A stretch of DNA of 64,000 bases. It comes from Bathymodiolus brooksi. Its lineage: Eukaryota; Mollusca; Bivalvia; Mytilida; Modiolidae. The position numbers were made by a program, and so were the translations under genes. A model generated the notes under the pieces. That model was given only the letters and a program-made list of their open reading frames with translations. It was not told the origin of the DNA and ran no database searches. The DNA is taken from assembly GCA_963680875.1 (NCBI GenBank), contig OY804585.1:28448186-28512185 (forward strand), in the 5' to 3' direction. Shown one piece after another: positions 24,970-40,100 of the stretch (position 1 is the stretch's first letter; each line of letters begins with the position of its first letter).

Positions 24970-27900
24970 GGTTCTCCTACCACAGACATAGGTGACGCTG
25001 ATTTTAGATATTAAAACTCAGGGTTCTCCTACCACATACATAGGTGACGCTGATTTTACATATTAAAACTCAGGATTCTCCTAACACATACATAGGTGAG
25101 GCTGATTATAGATATTAAAACTAAGGGTTCTCCTACCACAGACAGTAGTCAGTGTTTCTGTATTGACTTGGTTTATTAAATAAACATCTATTATTGAAAT
25201 TTACTGTTCCTAAATGATGGAATTGTTATTAAAAGTAAGGGTTCTCCTACCACAGATATAGGTGACGCAGATTTTAGATATTAAAACTAAGGGTTCTCTT
25301 ACCACAGACATGGGTGACACTGATTTTAGATATTAAAACTAAGGGTTCTCCAACCACACACATAGTTGACCCTTATTTCAGATATTAAAACTCAGGGTTC
25401 TCCTACCACAGACATAGGTGACGCTGATTTTAGATATTAAAACTAAGGGTTCTCCTACCACAGACATAGGTGACGCTGATTTTAGATATTAAAACTCAGG
25501 GTTCTCCTACCACAGACATAGGTGACGCTGATTTTAGATATTAAAACTAAGGGTTCTGCTACCACAGACATAGGTGACGCTGATTTTAGATATTAAAACT
25601 AAGGGTTCTCCTACCAGAGACAGTAGTCAGTGTTTCTGTATTGACTTGGTTTATTAAATAAACATCTATTATTGAAATTTACTGTTCCTAAATGATGGAA
25701 TTGTTATTAAAAGTAAGGGTTCTCTTACCACAGATATAGGTGACACTGATTTTAGATATTAAAACTAAGGGTTCTCCTACCACAGACATAGGTGATGCTG
25801 ATTTCAGATATTAAAACTAAGGGTTCTCCTACCACAGACATAGGTGACGCTGATCTTAGATATTAAAACTAAGGGTTCTCCTACCACAGACATAGGTGAC
25901 GCTGATTTTAGATATTAAAACTCAGGGTTCTCCTACCACAGACATAGGTGACGCTGATTTTAGATATTAAAACTAAGGGTTCTCCTACCACAGACATAGG
26001 TGACGTTGATTTTAGATATTAAAACTAAGGATTCTCCTACCACAGACATAGGTGACGCTGATCTTAGATATTAAAACTAAGAGTTCTCCTACCACAGACA
26101 GTAGTCAGTGTTACTGTATTGACTTGGTTTATTAAATAAACATCTATTATTGAAATTTACTGTTCCTAAATGATGGAATTTTTATTAAAAGTAAGGGTTC
26201 TCCTACCACAGATATAGGTCACACTGATTTTAGATATTAAAATTAAGGGTTCTCCTACCACAGACAAAGGTGATGCTGATTTCAGATATTAAAACTAAGG
26301 GTTCTCCTATCACAGACATAGGTGACGTTGATTTTAGATATTAAAACTAAGGGTTCTCCTACCACACACATAGGTGACGCTGATCTTAGATATTAAAACT
26401 AAGGGTTCTCCTACCACAGACTGTAGTTAGTGTTTCTGTATTGACTTGGTTTATTAAATAAACAACTATTATTGAAATTTACTGTTCCTAAATGATGGAA
26501 TTGTTATTAAAAGTAAGGGTTCTCCTACCACAGATAAAGGTGACACTGATTTTAGATATTAAAACTAAGGGTTCTCCTACCACATACCTAGGTGACGCTG
26601 ATTTAAGATATTAAAACTCAGGGTTCTCCTACCACAAACAGTAGTCAGTGTTTCTGTATTGACTTGGTTTATTAAAAAAAAAAACATCTATTATTGAAAT
26701 TTACTGTTCCTAAATGATGGAATTGTTATTAAAAGTAAGGGTTCTCCTACCACAGATATAGGTGACGCAGATTTTAGATATTAGAACTCAGGGTTCTTTT
26801 ACCACAGACATAGATGACGCTGATTTTAGATATTAAATCTACGGGTTCTCCTACCACAGACATAGGTGACGCTGATTTTAGATATTAAAACTAAGGGTTC
26901 TCCTACCACAGACATAGGTGTCGCTGATTTTAGATATTAAAACTAAGGGTTCTCCTACCACAGACATAGGTGACGCTGATTTTAGATATTAAAACTAAGG
27001 GTTCTCCTACCACATACATAGGTGACGCTGATTTTAGATATTAAAACTAAGGGTTCTCCTACCACAGACAGTAGTCAGTGTTTCTGTATTGACTTGGTTT
27101 ATTAAATAAACATCTATTATTGAAATTTACTGTTCCTAAATGATGGAATTGTTATTAAAAGTAAGGGTTCTCCTAACACAGATATAGGTGACGCAGATTT
27201 TAGATATTAGAACTCAGGGTTCTCTTACCACAGACATAGGTGACGCTGATTTTAGATATTAAATCTACGGGTTCTCCTACCACAGACATAGGTGACGCTG
27301 ATTTTAGATATTAAAACTAAGGGTTCTCCTACCACAGACATAGGTGACGCTGATTTTAGATATTAAAGCTAAGGGTTCTCCTACCACAGACATAGGTGAC
27401 GCTGATTTTAGATATTAAAACTAAGGGTTCTCCTACCACAGACATAGGTGACGCTGATTTTAGATATTAAAACTAAGGGTTCTCCTACCACATACATAGG
27501 TGACGCTGATTTTAGATATTAAAACTAAGGGTTCTCCTACCAGAGACAGTAGTCAGTGTTTCTGTATTGACTTGGTTTATTAAATAAACATCTATTATTG
27601 AAATTTACTGTTCCTAAATGATGGAATTGTTATTAAAAGTAAGGGTTCTCCTAACACAGATATAGGTGACGCAGATTTTAGATATTAAAACTAAGGGTTC
27701 TCATACCACAGACATAGGTGACGCTGATTTTAGATATTAAAACTAAGGGTTCTCCTACCACAGACATAGGTGACACTGATTTTAGATATTAAAACTAAGG
27801 GTTCTCCTACCTCAGACATAGGTGAGGTTGATTTTAGATATTAAAACTAAGGGGTCTCCTACCACATACATAGGTGACGCTGATCTTAGATATTAAAACT

Positions 27901-29370
27901 AAGGGTTCTCCTACCAGAGACATAGGTGACACTGATTTTAGATATTAAAATTAAGGGTTCTCCTACCTCAGACATAGGTGAGGTTGATTTTAGATATTAA
28001 AACTAAGGGGTCTCCTACCACATACATAGATGACGTTGATTTTAGATATTAAAACTAAGGGTTCTCCTACCACACACATAGGTGACGCTGATCTTAGATA
28101 TTAAAACTAAGGGTTCTCCTACCACAGACTGTAGTTAGTGTTTCTGTATTGACTTGGTTTATTAAATAAACATCTATTATTGAAATTTACTGTTCCTAAA
28201 TGATGGAATTGTTATTAAAAGTAAGGGTTCTCCTACCACAGATAAAGGTGACACTGATTTTAGATATTAAAACTAAGGGTTCTCCTACCACATACCTAGG
28301 TGACGCTGATTTAAGATATTAAAACTCAGGGTTCTCCTACCACAAACAGTAGTCAGTGTTTCTGTATTGACTTGGTTTATTAAAAAAAAAAACATCTATT
28401 ATTGAAATTTACTGTTCCTAAATGATGGAATTGTTATTAAAAGTAAGGGTTCTCCTACCACAGATATAGGTGACGCAGATTTTAGATATTAAAACTCAGG
28501 GTTCTCTTACCACAGACATAGGTGACGCTGATTTTAGATATTAAATCTACGGGTTCTCCTACCACAGACATAGGTGACGCTGATTTTAGATATTAAAACT
28601 AAGGGTTCTCCTACCACAGACATAGGTGACGCTGATTTTAGATATTAAAACTAAGGGTTCTCCTACCACAGACATAGGTGACGCTGATTTTAGATATTAA
28701 AACTAAGGGTTCTCCTACCACATACATAGGTGACGCTGATTTTAGATAATAAAACTAAGGGTTCTCCTACCACAGACAGTAGTCAGTGTTTCTGTATTGA
28801 CTTGGTTTATTAAATAAACATCTATTATTGAAATTTACTGTTCCTAAATGATGGAATTGTTATTAAAAGTAAGGGTTCTCCTAACACAGATATAGGTGAC
28901 GCAGATTTTAGATATTAGAACTCAGGGTTCTCTTACCACAGACATAGGTGACGCTGATTTTAGATATTAAATCTACGGGTTCTCCTACCACAGACATAGG
29001 TGACGCTGATTTTAGATATTAAAACTAAGGGTTCTCCTACCACAGACATAGGTGACGCTGATTTTAGATATTAAAGCTAAGGGTTCTCCTACCACAGACA
29101 TAGGTGACGCTGATTTTAGATATTAAAACTAAGGGTTCTCCTACCACAGACATAGGTGAAGCTGATTTTAGATATTAAAACTAAGGGTTCTCCTACCACA
29201 TACATAGGTGACGCTGATTTTAGATATTAAAACTAAGGGTTCTCCTACCAGAGACAGTAGTCAGTGTTTCTGTATTGACTTGGTTTATTAAATAAACATC
29301 TATTATTGAAATTTACTGTTCCTAAATGATGGAATTGTTATTAAAAGTAAGGGTTCTCCTAACACAGATA
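24970..29370 (+). repeat. Third, partial copy of the 9.1-13.2 kb module
   Basis: This block matches copy 1 at a shift of 16,050 (ccttatttca at 9,321 and 25,371). The shift becomes 16,103 after a one-base difference near 10,790/26,840 and one extra monomer near 27,960-28,030. Long units lie at S=25144, 25622, 26100, 26422, 26640, 27070, 27548, 28130, 28348, 28778 and 29256. Its first interval (25144 to 25622, 478 bp) agrees with copy 1 and not with copy 2, so it does not descend from copy 2 in its present form. The left junction lies somewhere in 24,830-24,970. Confidence 0.83.
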
Positions 29371-32321
29371 TAGGTGACGCAGATTTTAGATATTAAAACT
29401 AAGGGTTCTCATACCACAGACATAGGTGACGCTGATTTTAGATATTAAAACTAAGGGTTCTCCTACCACAGACATAGGTGACACTGATTTTAGATATTAA
29501 AACTAAGGGTTCTCCTACCTCAGACATAGGTGAGGTTGATTTTAGATATTAAAACTAAGGGGTCTCCTACCACATACATAGGTGACGCTGATTGTAGATA
29601 TTAAAACTAAGGGTTCTCCTACCACAGACAGTAGTCAGTGTTTCTGTATTGACTTGGTTTATTAAATAAACATCTATTATTGAAATTTACTGTTCCTAAA
29701 TGATGGAATTGTTATTAAAAGTAAGGGTTCTCCTACCACAGATATAGGTGACGCAGATTTTAGATATTAAAACTAAGGGTTCTCCTACCACAGACATAGG
29801 TGACGCTGATTTTAGATATTAAAACTCAGGGTTCTCCTACCACAGACATAGGTGACGCTGATTTTAGATATTAAAACTAAGGGTTCTCCTACCACATACA
29901 TAGGTGACGCTGATTTTAGATATTAAAACTAAGGGTTCTCCTACGACAGACAGTAGTCAGTGTTTCTATATTGACTTGGTTTATTAAATAAACATCTATT
30001 ATTGAAATTTACTGTTCCTAAATGATGGAATTGTTATTAAAAGTAAGTGTTCTCCTACCACATATATAGGTAACACTGATTTTAGATATTAAAACTAAGG
30101 GTTCTCCTACCACATACATAGGTGACGCTAATTTTAGATATTAAAACTAAGGGTTCTCCTACCACAGACAGTAGTCAGTGTTTCTGTATTGACTTGGTTT
30201 ATTAAATAAACATCTATTATTGAAATTTACTGTTCCTAAATGATGGAATTGTTATTAAAAGTAAGGGTTCTCCTACCACAGATATAGGTGACGCAGATTT
30301 TAGATATTAAAACTAAGAGTTCTCCTACCACAGACATAGGTGACGCTGATTTTAGATATTAAAACTAAGTGTTCTCCTACCACAGACATAGGTGACGCTG
30401 ATTTTAGATATTAAAACTAAGGGTTCTCCTACCACAGACATAGATGATGCTGATTTTAGATATTAAAACTAAGGGTTCTCCTACCACAGACATAGGTGAC
30501 GCTGATTTTAGATATTAAAACTCAGGGTTCTCCTACCACAGACATAGGTGACGCTGATTTTAGATATTAAAACTAAGGGTTCTGCTACCACAGACATGGG
30601 TGACGCTGATTTTAGATATTAAAACTAAGGGTTCTCCTACCACATACATAGGTGACGCTGATTTTAGATATTAAAACTAAGGGATCTCCTACCACAGACA
30701 GTAGTCAGTGTTTCTGTATTGACTTGGTTTATTAAATAAACATCTATTATTGAAATATACTGTTCCTAAATGATGGAATTGTTATTAAAAGTAAGGGTTC
30801 TCCTACCACAGATATAGGTGACGCAGATTTTAGATATAAAAACTAAGGGTTCTCCTACCACAGATATAGGTGACGCTGATTTTAGATATTAAAACTCAGG
30901 GTTCTCTTACCACAGACATAGGTAACACTGATTTTAGATATTAAAACTAAGGGTTCTCCAACCACACCAAGTTGACGCTTATTTCAGATATTAAAACTCA
31001 GGGTTCTCCTACCACATACATAGGTGACGCTGATTTTAGATATTAAAACTAAGGGTTCTCCTACCACAGACATAGCTGACGCTGATTTTAGATATTAAAA
31101 CTAAGGGTTCTCCTACCACAGACATAGGTGACGCTGATTTTAGATATTAAAAGTAAGGGTTCTGCTACCACAGACATAGGTGACGCTGATTTTAGATATT
31201 AAAACTAAGGGTTCTCCTACCACATACATAGGTGACGCTGATTTTAGATATTAAAACTAAGGATTCTCCTACCACAGACAGTAGTCAGTGTTTCTGTATT
31301 GCATTGGTTTATTAAATAAACATCTATTATTGAAATATACTGTTCCTAAATGATGGAATTGTTATTAAAAGTAAGGGTTCTCCTACCACAGATATAGGTG
31401 ACGCAGATTTTAGATATTAAAACTAAGGGTTCTCCTACCACAGATATAGGTGACGCTGATTTTAGATATTAAAACTCAGGGTTCTCTTACCACAGACATG
31501 AGTAACACTGATTTTAGATATTAAAACTAAGGGTTCTCCAACAACACATAGTTGACGCTGATTATAGATATTAAAACTAAGGGTTCTCCTACCACAGACA
31601 TAGGTGACGCTGATTTTAGATATTAAAACTCAGGGTTCTCCTACCACATACATAGGTGACGCTGATTTTACATATTAAAACTCAGGATTCTCCTAACACA
31701 TACATAGGTGACGCTGATTATAGATATTAAAACTAAGGGTTCTCCTACCACAGACAGTAGTCAGTGTTTCTGTATTGACTTGATTTATTAAATAAACATC
31801 TATTATTGAAATTTACTGTTCCTAAATGATGGAATTGTTATTAAAAGTAAGGGTTCTCCTACCACAGATATAGGTGACGCAGATTTTAGATATTAAAACT
31901 AAGGGTTCTCTTACCACAGACATGGGTGACACTGATTTTAGATATTAAAACTAAGGGTTCTCCAACCACACACATAGTTGACGCTTATTTCAGATATTAA
32001 AACTCAGGGTTCTCCTACCACAGAAATAGGTGACGCTGATTTTAGATATTAAAACTAAGGGTTCTCCTACCACAGACATAGGTGACGCTGATTTTAGATA
32101 TTAAAACTCAGGGTTCTCCTACCACAGACATAGGTGACGCTGATTTTAGATATTAAAACTAAGGGTTCTCCTACCACAGACATAGGTGACGCTGATTTTA
32201 GATATTAAAACTAAGGGTTCTCCTACCACATACATAGGTGACGCTGATTTTACATATTAAAACTCAGGATTCTCCTACCACATACATAGGTGACGCTGAT
32301 TATAGATATTAAAACTAAGGG
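29371..32321 (+). repeat. Mosaic of earlier segments
   Basis: Long units lie at S=29630, 29952, 30170, 30700, 31280, 31756. After the unit at 29,256 the sequence follows copy 1 at about 11,600-11,820 (the ttctcataccac monomer, then cctcagacataggtgagg, then aaggggtctcc). It then follows copy 1 from about 6,920 (gattgtag, then spacings 322 and 218 as at 6966, 7288 and 7506). Later it resembles 7.6-9.1 kb. It holds private variants: ctacgacagacag before 29,952, gtttctatattg within that unit, and gtaacact after it. No gene-like content is seen. Confidence 0.72.
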
Positions 32322-35300
32322 TTCTCCTACCACAGACAGTAGTCAGTGTTTCTGTATTGACTTGGTTTATTAAATAAACATCTATTATTGAAATTTACTG
32401 TTCCTAAATGATGGAATTGTTATTAAAAGTAAGGGTTCTCTTACCACAGATATAGGTGACACTGATTTTAGATATTAAAACTAAGGGTTCTCCTACCACA
32501 GACATAGGTGATGCTGATTTCAGATATTAAAACTAAGGGTTCTCCTACCACAGACATAGGTGACGCTGATCTTAGATATTAAAACTAAGGGTTCTCCTAA
32601 CACAGACATAGGTGACGCTGATTTTAGATATTAAAACTCAGGGTTCTCCTACCACAGACATAGGTGACGCTGATTTTAGATATTAAAACTAAGGGTTCTC
32701 CTACCACAGACATAGGTGACGTTGATTTTAGATATTAAAACTAAGGGTTCTCCTACCACAGACATAGGTGACGCTGATCTTAGATATTAAAACTAAGGGT
32801 TCTCCTACCACAGACAGTAGTCAGTGTTACTGTATTGACTTGGTTTATTAAATAAACATCTATTATTGAAATTTACTGTTCCTAAATGATGGAATTGTTA
32901 TTAAAAGTAAGGGTTCTCCTACCACAGATATAGGTCACACTGATTTTAGATATTAAAACTAAGGGTTCTCCTACCGCAGACAAAGGTGATGCTGATTTCA
33001 GATATTAAAACTAAGGGTTCTCCTACCACACACATAGGTGACGCTGATCTTAAATATTAAAACTAAGGGTTCTCCTACCACAGACAGTAGTCAGTGTTTC
33101 TGTATTGACTTGGTTTATTAAATAAACATCTATTATTGAAATTTACTGTTCCTAAATGATGGAATTGTTATTAAAAGTAAGGGTTCTCCTACCACAGATA
33201 AAGGTGACACTGATTTTAGATATTAAAACTAAGGGTTCTCCTACCACATACATAGGTGACGCTGATTTAAGATATTAAAACTCAGGGTTCTCTTACCACA
33301 AACAGTAGTCAGTGTTTCTGTATTGACTTGGTTTATTAAAAAAAAAAACATCTATTATTGAAATTTACTGTTCCTAAATGATGGAATTGTTATTAAAAGT
33401 AAGGGTTCTCCTAACACAGATATAGGTGACGCAGATTTTAGATATTAGAACTAAGGGTTCTCTTACCACAGACATAGGTGACGCTGATTTTAGATATTAA
33501 ATCTACGGGTTCTCCTACCACAGACATAGGTGACGCTGATTTTAGATATTAAAACTAAGGGTTCTCCTACCACAGACATAGGTGACGCTGATTTTAGATA
33601 TTAAAGCTAAGGGTTCTCCTACCACAGACATAGGTGACGCTGATTTTAGATATTAAAACTAAGGGTTCTCCAACAACACATAGTTGACGCTTATTTCAGA
33701 TATTAAAACTCAGGGTTCTCCTACCACAGACATAGGTGACGCTGATTTTAGATATTAAAACTCAGGGTTCTCCTACCACATACATAGGTGACGCTGATTT
33801 TACATATTAAAACTCAGGATTCTCCTAACACAGACATAGGTGACGCTGATTATAGATATTAAAACTAAGGGTTCTCCTACCACAGACAGTAGTCAGTGTT
33901 TCTGTATTGACTTGGTTTATTAAATAAACATCTATTATTGAAATTTACTGTTCCTAAATGATGGAATTGTTATTAAAAGTAAAGGTTCTCCTACCACAGA
34001 TATAGGTGACGCAGATGTTAGATATTAAAACTAAGGGTTCTCTTACCACAGACATGGGTGACGCTGATTATAGATATTAAAACTAAGGGTTCTCCTACCA
34101 CAGACAGTAGTCAGTGTTTCTGTATTGACTTGGTTTATTAAATAAACATCTATTATTGAAATTTACTGTTCCTAAATGATGGAATTGTTATTAAAAGTAA
34201 GGGTTCTCTTACCACAGATATAGGTGACACTGATTTTAGATATTAAAACTAAGGGTTCTCCTACCACAGACATAGGTGATGCTGATTTCAGATATTAAAA
34301 CTAAGGGTTCTCCTACCACAGACATAGGTGACGCTGATCTTAGATATTAAAACTAAGGGTTCTCCTAACACAGACATAGGTGACGCTGATTTTAGATATT
34401 AAAACTCAGGGTTCTCCTACCACAGACATAGGTGACGCTGATTTTAGATATTAAAACTAAGGGTTCTCCTACCACAGACATAGGTGACGTTGATTTTAGA
34501 TATTAAAACTAAGGGTTCTCCTACCACAGACATAGGTGACGCTGATCTTAGATATTAAAACTAAGGGTTCTCCTACCACAGACAGTAGTCAGTGTTACTG
34601 TATTGACTTGGTTTATTAAATAAACATCTATTATTGAAATTTACTGTTCCTAAATGATGGAATTGTTATTAAAAGTAAGGGTTCTCCTACCACAGATATA
34701 GGTCACACTGATTTTAGATATTAAAACTAAGGGTTCTCCTACCGCAGACAAAGGTGATGCTGATTTCAGATATTAAAACTAAGGGTTCTCCTACCACACA
34801 CATAGGTGACGCTGATCTTAAATATTAAAACTAAGGGTTCTCCTACCACAGACAGTAGTCAGTGTTTCTGTATTGACTTGGTTTATTAAATAAACATCTA
34901 TTATTGAAATTTACTGTTCCTAAATGATGGAATTGTTATTAAAAGTAAGGGTTCTCCTACCACAGATAAAGGTGACACTGATTTTAGATATTAAAACTAA
35001 GGGTTCTCCTACCACATACATAGGTGACGCTGATTTAAGATATTAAAACTCAGGGTTCTCTTACCACAAACAGTAGTCAGTGTTTCTGTATTGACTTGGT
35101 TTATTAAAAAAAAAAACATCTATTATTGAAATTTACTGTTCCTAAATGATGGAATTGTTATTAAAAGTAAGGGTTCTCCTACCACAGATAAAGGTGACAC
35201 TGATTTTAGATATTAAAACTAAGGGTTCTCCTACCACATACATAGGTGACGCTGATTTAAGATATTAAAACTCAGGGTTCTCTTACCACAAACAGTAGTC

Positions 35301-37141
35301 AGTGTTTCTGTATTGACTTGGTTTATTAAAAAAAAAAACATCTATTATTGAAATTTACTGTTCCTAAATGATGGAATTGTTATTAAAAGTAAGGGTTCTC
35401 CTAACACAGATATAGGTGACGCAGATTTTAGATATTAGAACTCAGGGTTCTCTTACCACAGACATAGGTGACGCTGATTTTAGATATTAAATCTACGGGT
35501 TCTCCTACCACAGACATAGGTGACGCTGATTTTAGATATTAAAACTAAGGGTTCTCCTACCACAGACATAGGTGACGCTGATTTTAGATATTAAAGCTAA
35601 GGGTTCTCCTACCACAGACATAGGTGACGCTGATTTTAGATATTAAAACTAAGGGTTCTCCAACAACACATAGTTGACGCTTATTTCAGATATTAAAACT
35701 CAGGGTTCTCCTACCACAGACATAGGTGACGCTGATTTTAGATATTAAAACTCAGGGTTCTCCTACCACATACATAGGTGACGCTGATTTTACATATTAA
35801 AACTCAGGATTCTCCTAACACAGACATAGGTGACGCTGATTATAGATATTAAAACTAAGGGTTCTCCTACCACAGACAGTAGTCAGTGTTTCTGTATTGA
35901 CTTGGTTTATTAAATAAACATCTATTATTGAAATTTACTGTTCCTAAATGATGGAATTGTTATTAAAAGTAAAGGTTCTCCTACCACAGATATAGGTGAC
36001 GCAGATGTTAGATATTAAAACTAAGGGTTCTCTTACCACAGACATGGGTGACGCTGATTATAGATATTAAAACTAAGGGTTCTCCTACCACAGACAGTAG
36101 TCAGTGTTTCTGTATTAACTTGGTTTATTAAATAAACATCTATTATTGAAATTTACTGTTCCTAAATGATGGAATTGTTATTAAAAGTAAGGGTTCTCTT
36201 ACCACAGATATAGGTGACACTGATTTTAGATATTAAAACTAAGGGTTCTCCTACCACAGACATAGGTGATGCTGATTTCAGATATTAAAACTAAGGGTTC
36301 TCCTACCACAGACATAGGTGACGCTGATCTTAGATATTAAAACTAAGGGTTCTCCTAACACAGACATAGGTGACGCTGATTTTAGATATTAAAACTCAGG
36401 GTTCTCCTACCACAGACATAGGTGACGCTGATTTTAGATATTAAAACTAAGGGTTCTCCTACCACAGATAAAGGTGACACTGATTTTAGATATTAAAACT
36501 AAGGGTTCTCCTACCACATACATAGGTGACGCTGATTTAAGATATTAAAACTCAGGGTTCTCTTACCACAAACAGTAGTCAGTGTTTATGTATTGACTTG
36601 GTTTATTAAAAAAAAAAACATCTATTATTGAAATTTACTGTTCCTAAATGATGGAATTGTTATTAAAAGTAAGGGTTCTCATAACACAGATATAGGTGAC
36701 GCAGATTTTAGATATTAGAACTCAGGGTTCTCTTACCACAGACATAGGTGACGCTGATTTTAGATATTAAATCTACGGGTTCTCCTACCACAGACATAGG
36801 TGACGCTGATTTTAGATATTAAAACTAAGGGTTCTCCTACCACAGACATAGGTGACGCTGATTTTAGATATTAAAGCTAAGGGTTCTCCTACCACAGACA
36901 TAGGTGACGCTGATTTTAGATATTAAAACTAAGGGTTCTCCAACAACACATAGTTGACGCTTATTTCAGATATTAAAACTCAGGGTTCTCCTACCACAGA
37001 CATAGGTGACGCTGATTTTAGATATTAAAACTCAGGGTTCTCCTACCACATACATAGGTGACGCTGATTTTACATATTAAAACTCAGGATTCTCCTAACA
37101 CAGACATAGGTGACGCTGATTATAGATATTAAAACTAAGGG
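32322..37141 (+). repeat. Block of repeats at 1,768-, 1,990-, 1,280- and 222-bp shifts
   Basis: Long units lie at S=32338, 32816, 33086, 33304, 33888, 34106, 34584, 34854, 35072, 35294, 35878, 36096, 36574 (37158 begins the next block). 32338-33304 repeats as 34106-35072 (shift 1,768). 33304-34584 repeats as 35294-36574 (shift 1,990), with a shortened end near 36,460. 33304-33888 and 35294-35878 repeat again as 36574-37158 (shift 1,280). The poly-A unit and its two following monomers are doubled at 35072/35294 (222 bp). Rare markers such as gcagatgttag near 34,010 and 36,000 confirm the alignments. Confidence 0.84.
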
Positions 37142-40100
37142 TTCTCCTACCACAGACAGTAGTCAGTGTTTCTGTATTGACTTGGTTTATTAAATAAACA
37201 TCTATTATTGAAATTTACTGTTCCTAAATGATGGAATTGTTATTAAAAGTAAAGGTTCTCCTACCACAGATATAGGTGACGCAGATGTTAGATATTAAAA
37301 CTAAGGGTTCTCTTACCACAGACATGGGTGACACTGATTTTAGATATTAAAACTAAGGGTTCTCCAACCACACACATAGTTGACGCTTATTTCAGATATT
37401 AAAACTCAGGGTTCTCCTACCACAGACATAGGTGACGCTGATTTTAGATAATAAAACTAAGGGTTCTCCTACCACAGACATAGGTGACGCTGATTTTAGA
37501 TATTAAAACTCAGGGTTCTCCTACCACAGACATAGGTGACGCTGATTTTAGATATTAAAACTAAGGGTTCTCCTACCACAGACATAGGTGACGCTGATTT
37601 TAGATATTAAAACTAAGGGTTCTCCTACCACATACATAGGTGACGCTGATTTTACATATTAAAACTCAGGATTCTCCTACCACATACATAGGTGACGCTG
37701 ATTATAGATATTAAAACTAAGGGTTCTCCTACCACAGACAGTAGTCAGTGTTTCTGTATTGACTTGGTTTATTAAATAAACATCTATTATTGAAATTTAC
37801 TGTTCCTAAATGATGGAATTGTTATTAAAAGTAAGGGTTCTCTTACCACAGATATAGGTGACACTGATTTTAGATATTAAAACTAAGGGTTCTCCTACCA
37901 CAGACATAGGTGATGCTGATTTCAGATATTAAAACTAAGGGTTCTCCTACCACAGACATAGGTGACGCTGATCTTAGATATTAAAACTAAGGGTTCTCCT
38001 ACCACAGACATAGGTGACGCTGATTTTAGATATTAAAACTCAGGGTTCTCCTACCACAGACATAGGTGACGCTGATTTTAGATATTAAAACTAAGGGTTC
38101 TCCTACCACAGACATAGGTGACGTTGATTTTAGATATTAAAACTAAGGGTTCTCCTACCACAGACATAGGTGACGCTGATCTTAGATATTAAAACTAAGG
38201 GTTCTCCTACCACAGACAGTAGTCAGTGTTACTGTATTGACTTGGTTTATTAAATAAACATCTATTATTGAAATTTACTGTTCCTAAATGATGGAATTGT
38301 TATTAAAAGTAAGGGTTCTCCTACCACAGATATAGGTCACACTGATTTTAGATATTAAAACTAAGGGTTCTCCTACCACAGACAAAGGTGATGCTGATTT
38401 CAGATATTAAAACTAAGGGTTCTCCTACCACAGACATAGGTGACGTTGATTTTAGATATTAAAACTAAGGGTTCTCCTACCACACACATAGGTGACGCTG
38501 ATCTTAAATATTAAAACTAAGGGTTCTCCTACCACAGACTGTAGTCAGTGTTTCTGTATTGACTTGGTTTATTAAATAAACATCTATTATTGAAATTTAC
38601 TGTTCCTAAATGATGGAATTGTTATTAAAAGTAAGGGTTCTCCTACCACAGATAAAGGTGACACTGATTTTAGATATTAAAACTAAGGGTTCTCCTATCA
38701 CATACATAGGTGACGCTGATTTAAGATATTAAAACTCAGGGTTCTCCTACCACAAACAGTAGTCAGTATTTCTGTATTGACTTGGTTTATTAAAAAAAAA
38801 ACCATCTATTATTGAAATTTACTGTTCCTAAATGATGGAATTGTTATTAAAAGTAAGGGTTCTCCTACCACAGATATAGGTGACGCAGATTTTAGATATT
38901 AGAACTCAGGTTTCTCTTACCACAGACATAGGTGACGCTGATTTTAGATATTAAATCTACGGGTTCTCCTACCACAGACATAGGTGACGCTGATTTTAGA
39001 TATTAAAACTAAGGGTTCTCCTACCACAGACATAGGTGAAGCTGATTTTAGATATTAAAGCTAAGGGTTCTCCTACCACAGACATAGGTGACGCTGATTT
39101 TAGATATTAAAACTAAGGGTTCTCCTACCACATACATAGGTGACGCTGATTTTAGATATTAAAACTAAGGGTTCTCCTACCAGAGACAGTACTCAGTGTT
39201 TCTGTATTGACTTGGTTTATTAAATAAACATCTATTATTGAAATTTACTGTTCCTAAATGATGTAATTGTTATTAAAAGTAAGGGTTCTCCTAACACAGA
39301 TATAGGTGACGCAGATTTTAGATATTAGAACTCAGGGTTCTCTTACCACAGACATAGGTGACGCTGATTTTAGATATTAAATCTACGGGTTCTCCTACCA
39401 CAGACATAGGTGGCGCTGATTTTAGATATTAAAACTAAGGGTTCTCCTACCACAGTGATAGGTGACGCTGATTTTAGATATTAAAGCCAAGGGTTCTCCT
39501 ACCACAGACATAGGTGACGCTGATTTTAGATATTAAAACTAAGGGTTCTCCTACCACAGACATAGGTGACGCTGATTTTAGATATTAAAACTAAGGGTTC
39601 TCCTACCACATACATAGGTGACGCTGATTTTAGATATTAAAACTAAGGGTTCTCCTACCAGAGACAGTAGTCAGTGTTTCTGTATTGACTTGGTTTATTA
39701 AATAAACATCTATTATTGAAATTTACTGTTCCTAAATGATGGAATTGTTGTTAAAAGTAAGGGTTCTCCTAACACAGATATAGGTGACGCCGATTTTAGA
39801 TATTAAAACTAAGGGTTCTCATACCACAGACATAGGTGACGCTGATTTTAGATATTAAAACTCAGGGTTCTCTTACCACAGACATAGGTGACGCTGATTT
39901 TAGATATTAAAACTAAGGGTTCTCCTACCACAGACATAGGTGACGCTTATTTTAGATATTAAAACTAAGGGTTCTGCTACCACAGACATAGGTGACGCTG
40001 ATTTTAGATATTAAAACTAAGGGTTCTCCTACCACATACATAGGTGAGGCTGATTTTAGATATTAAAACTAAGGGTTTTCCTACCAGACAGTAGTCAGTG

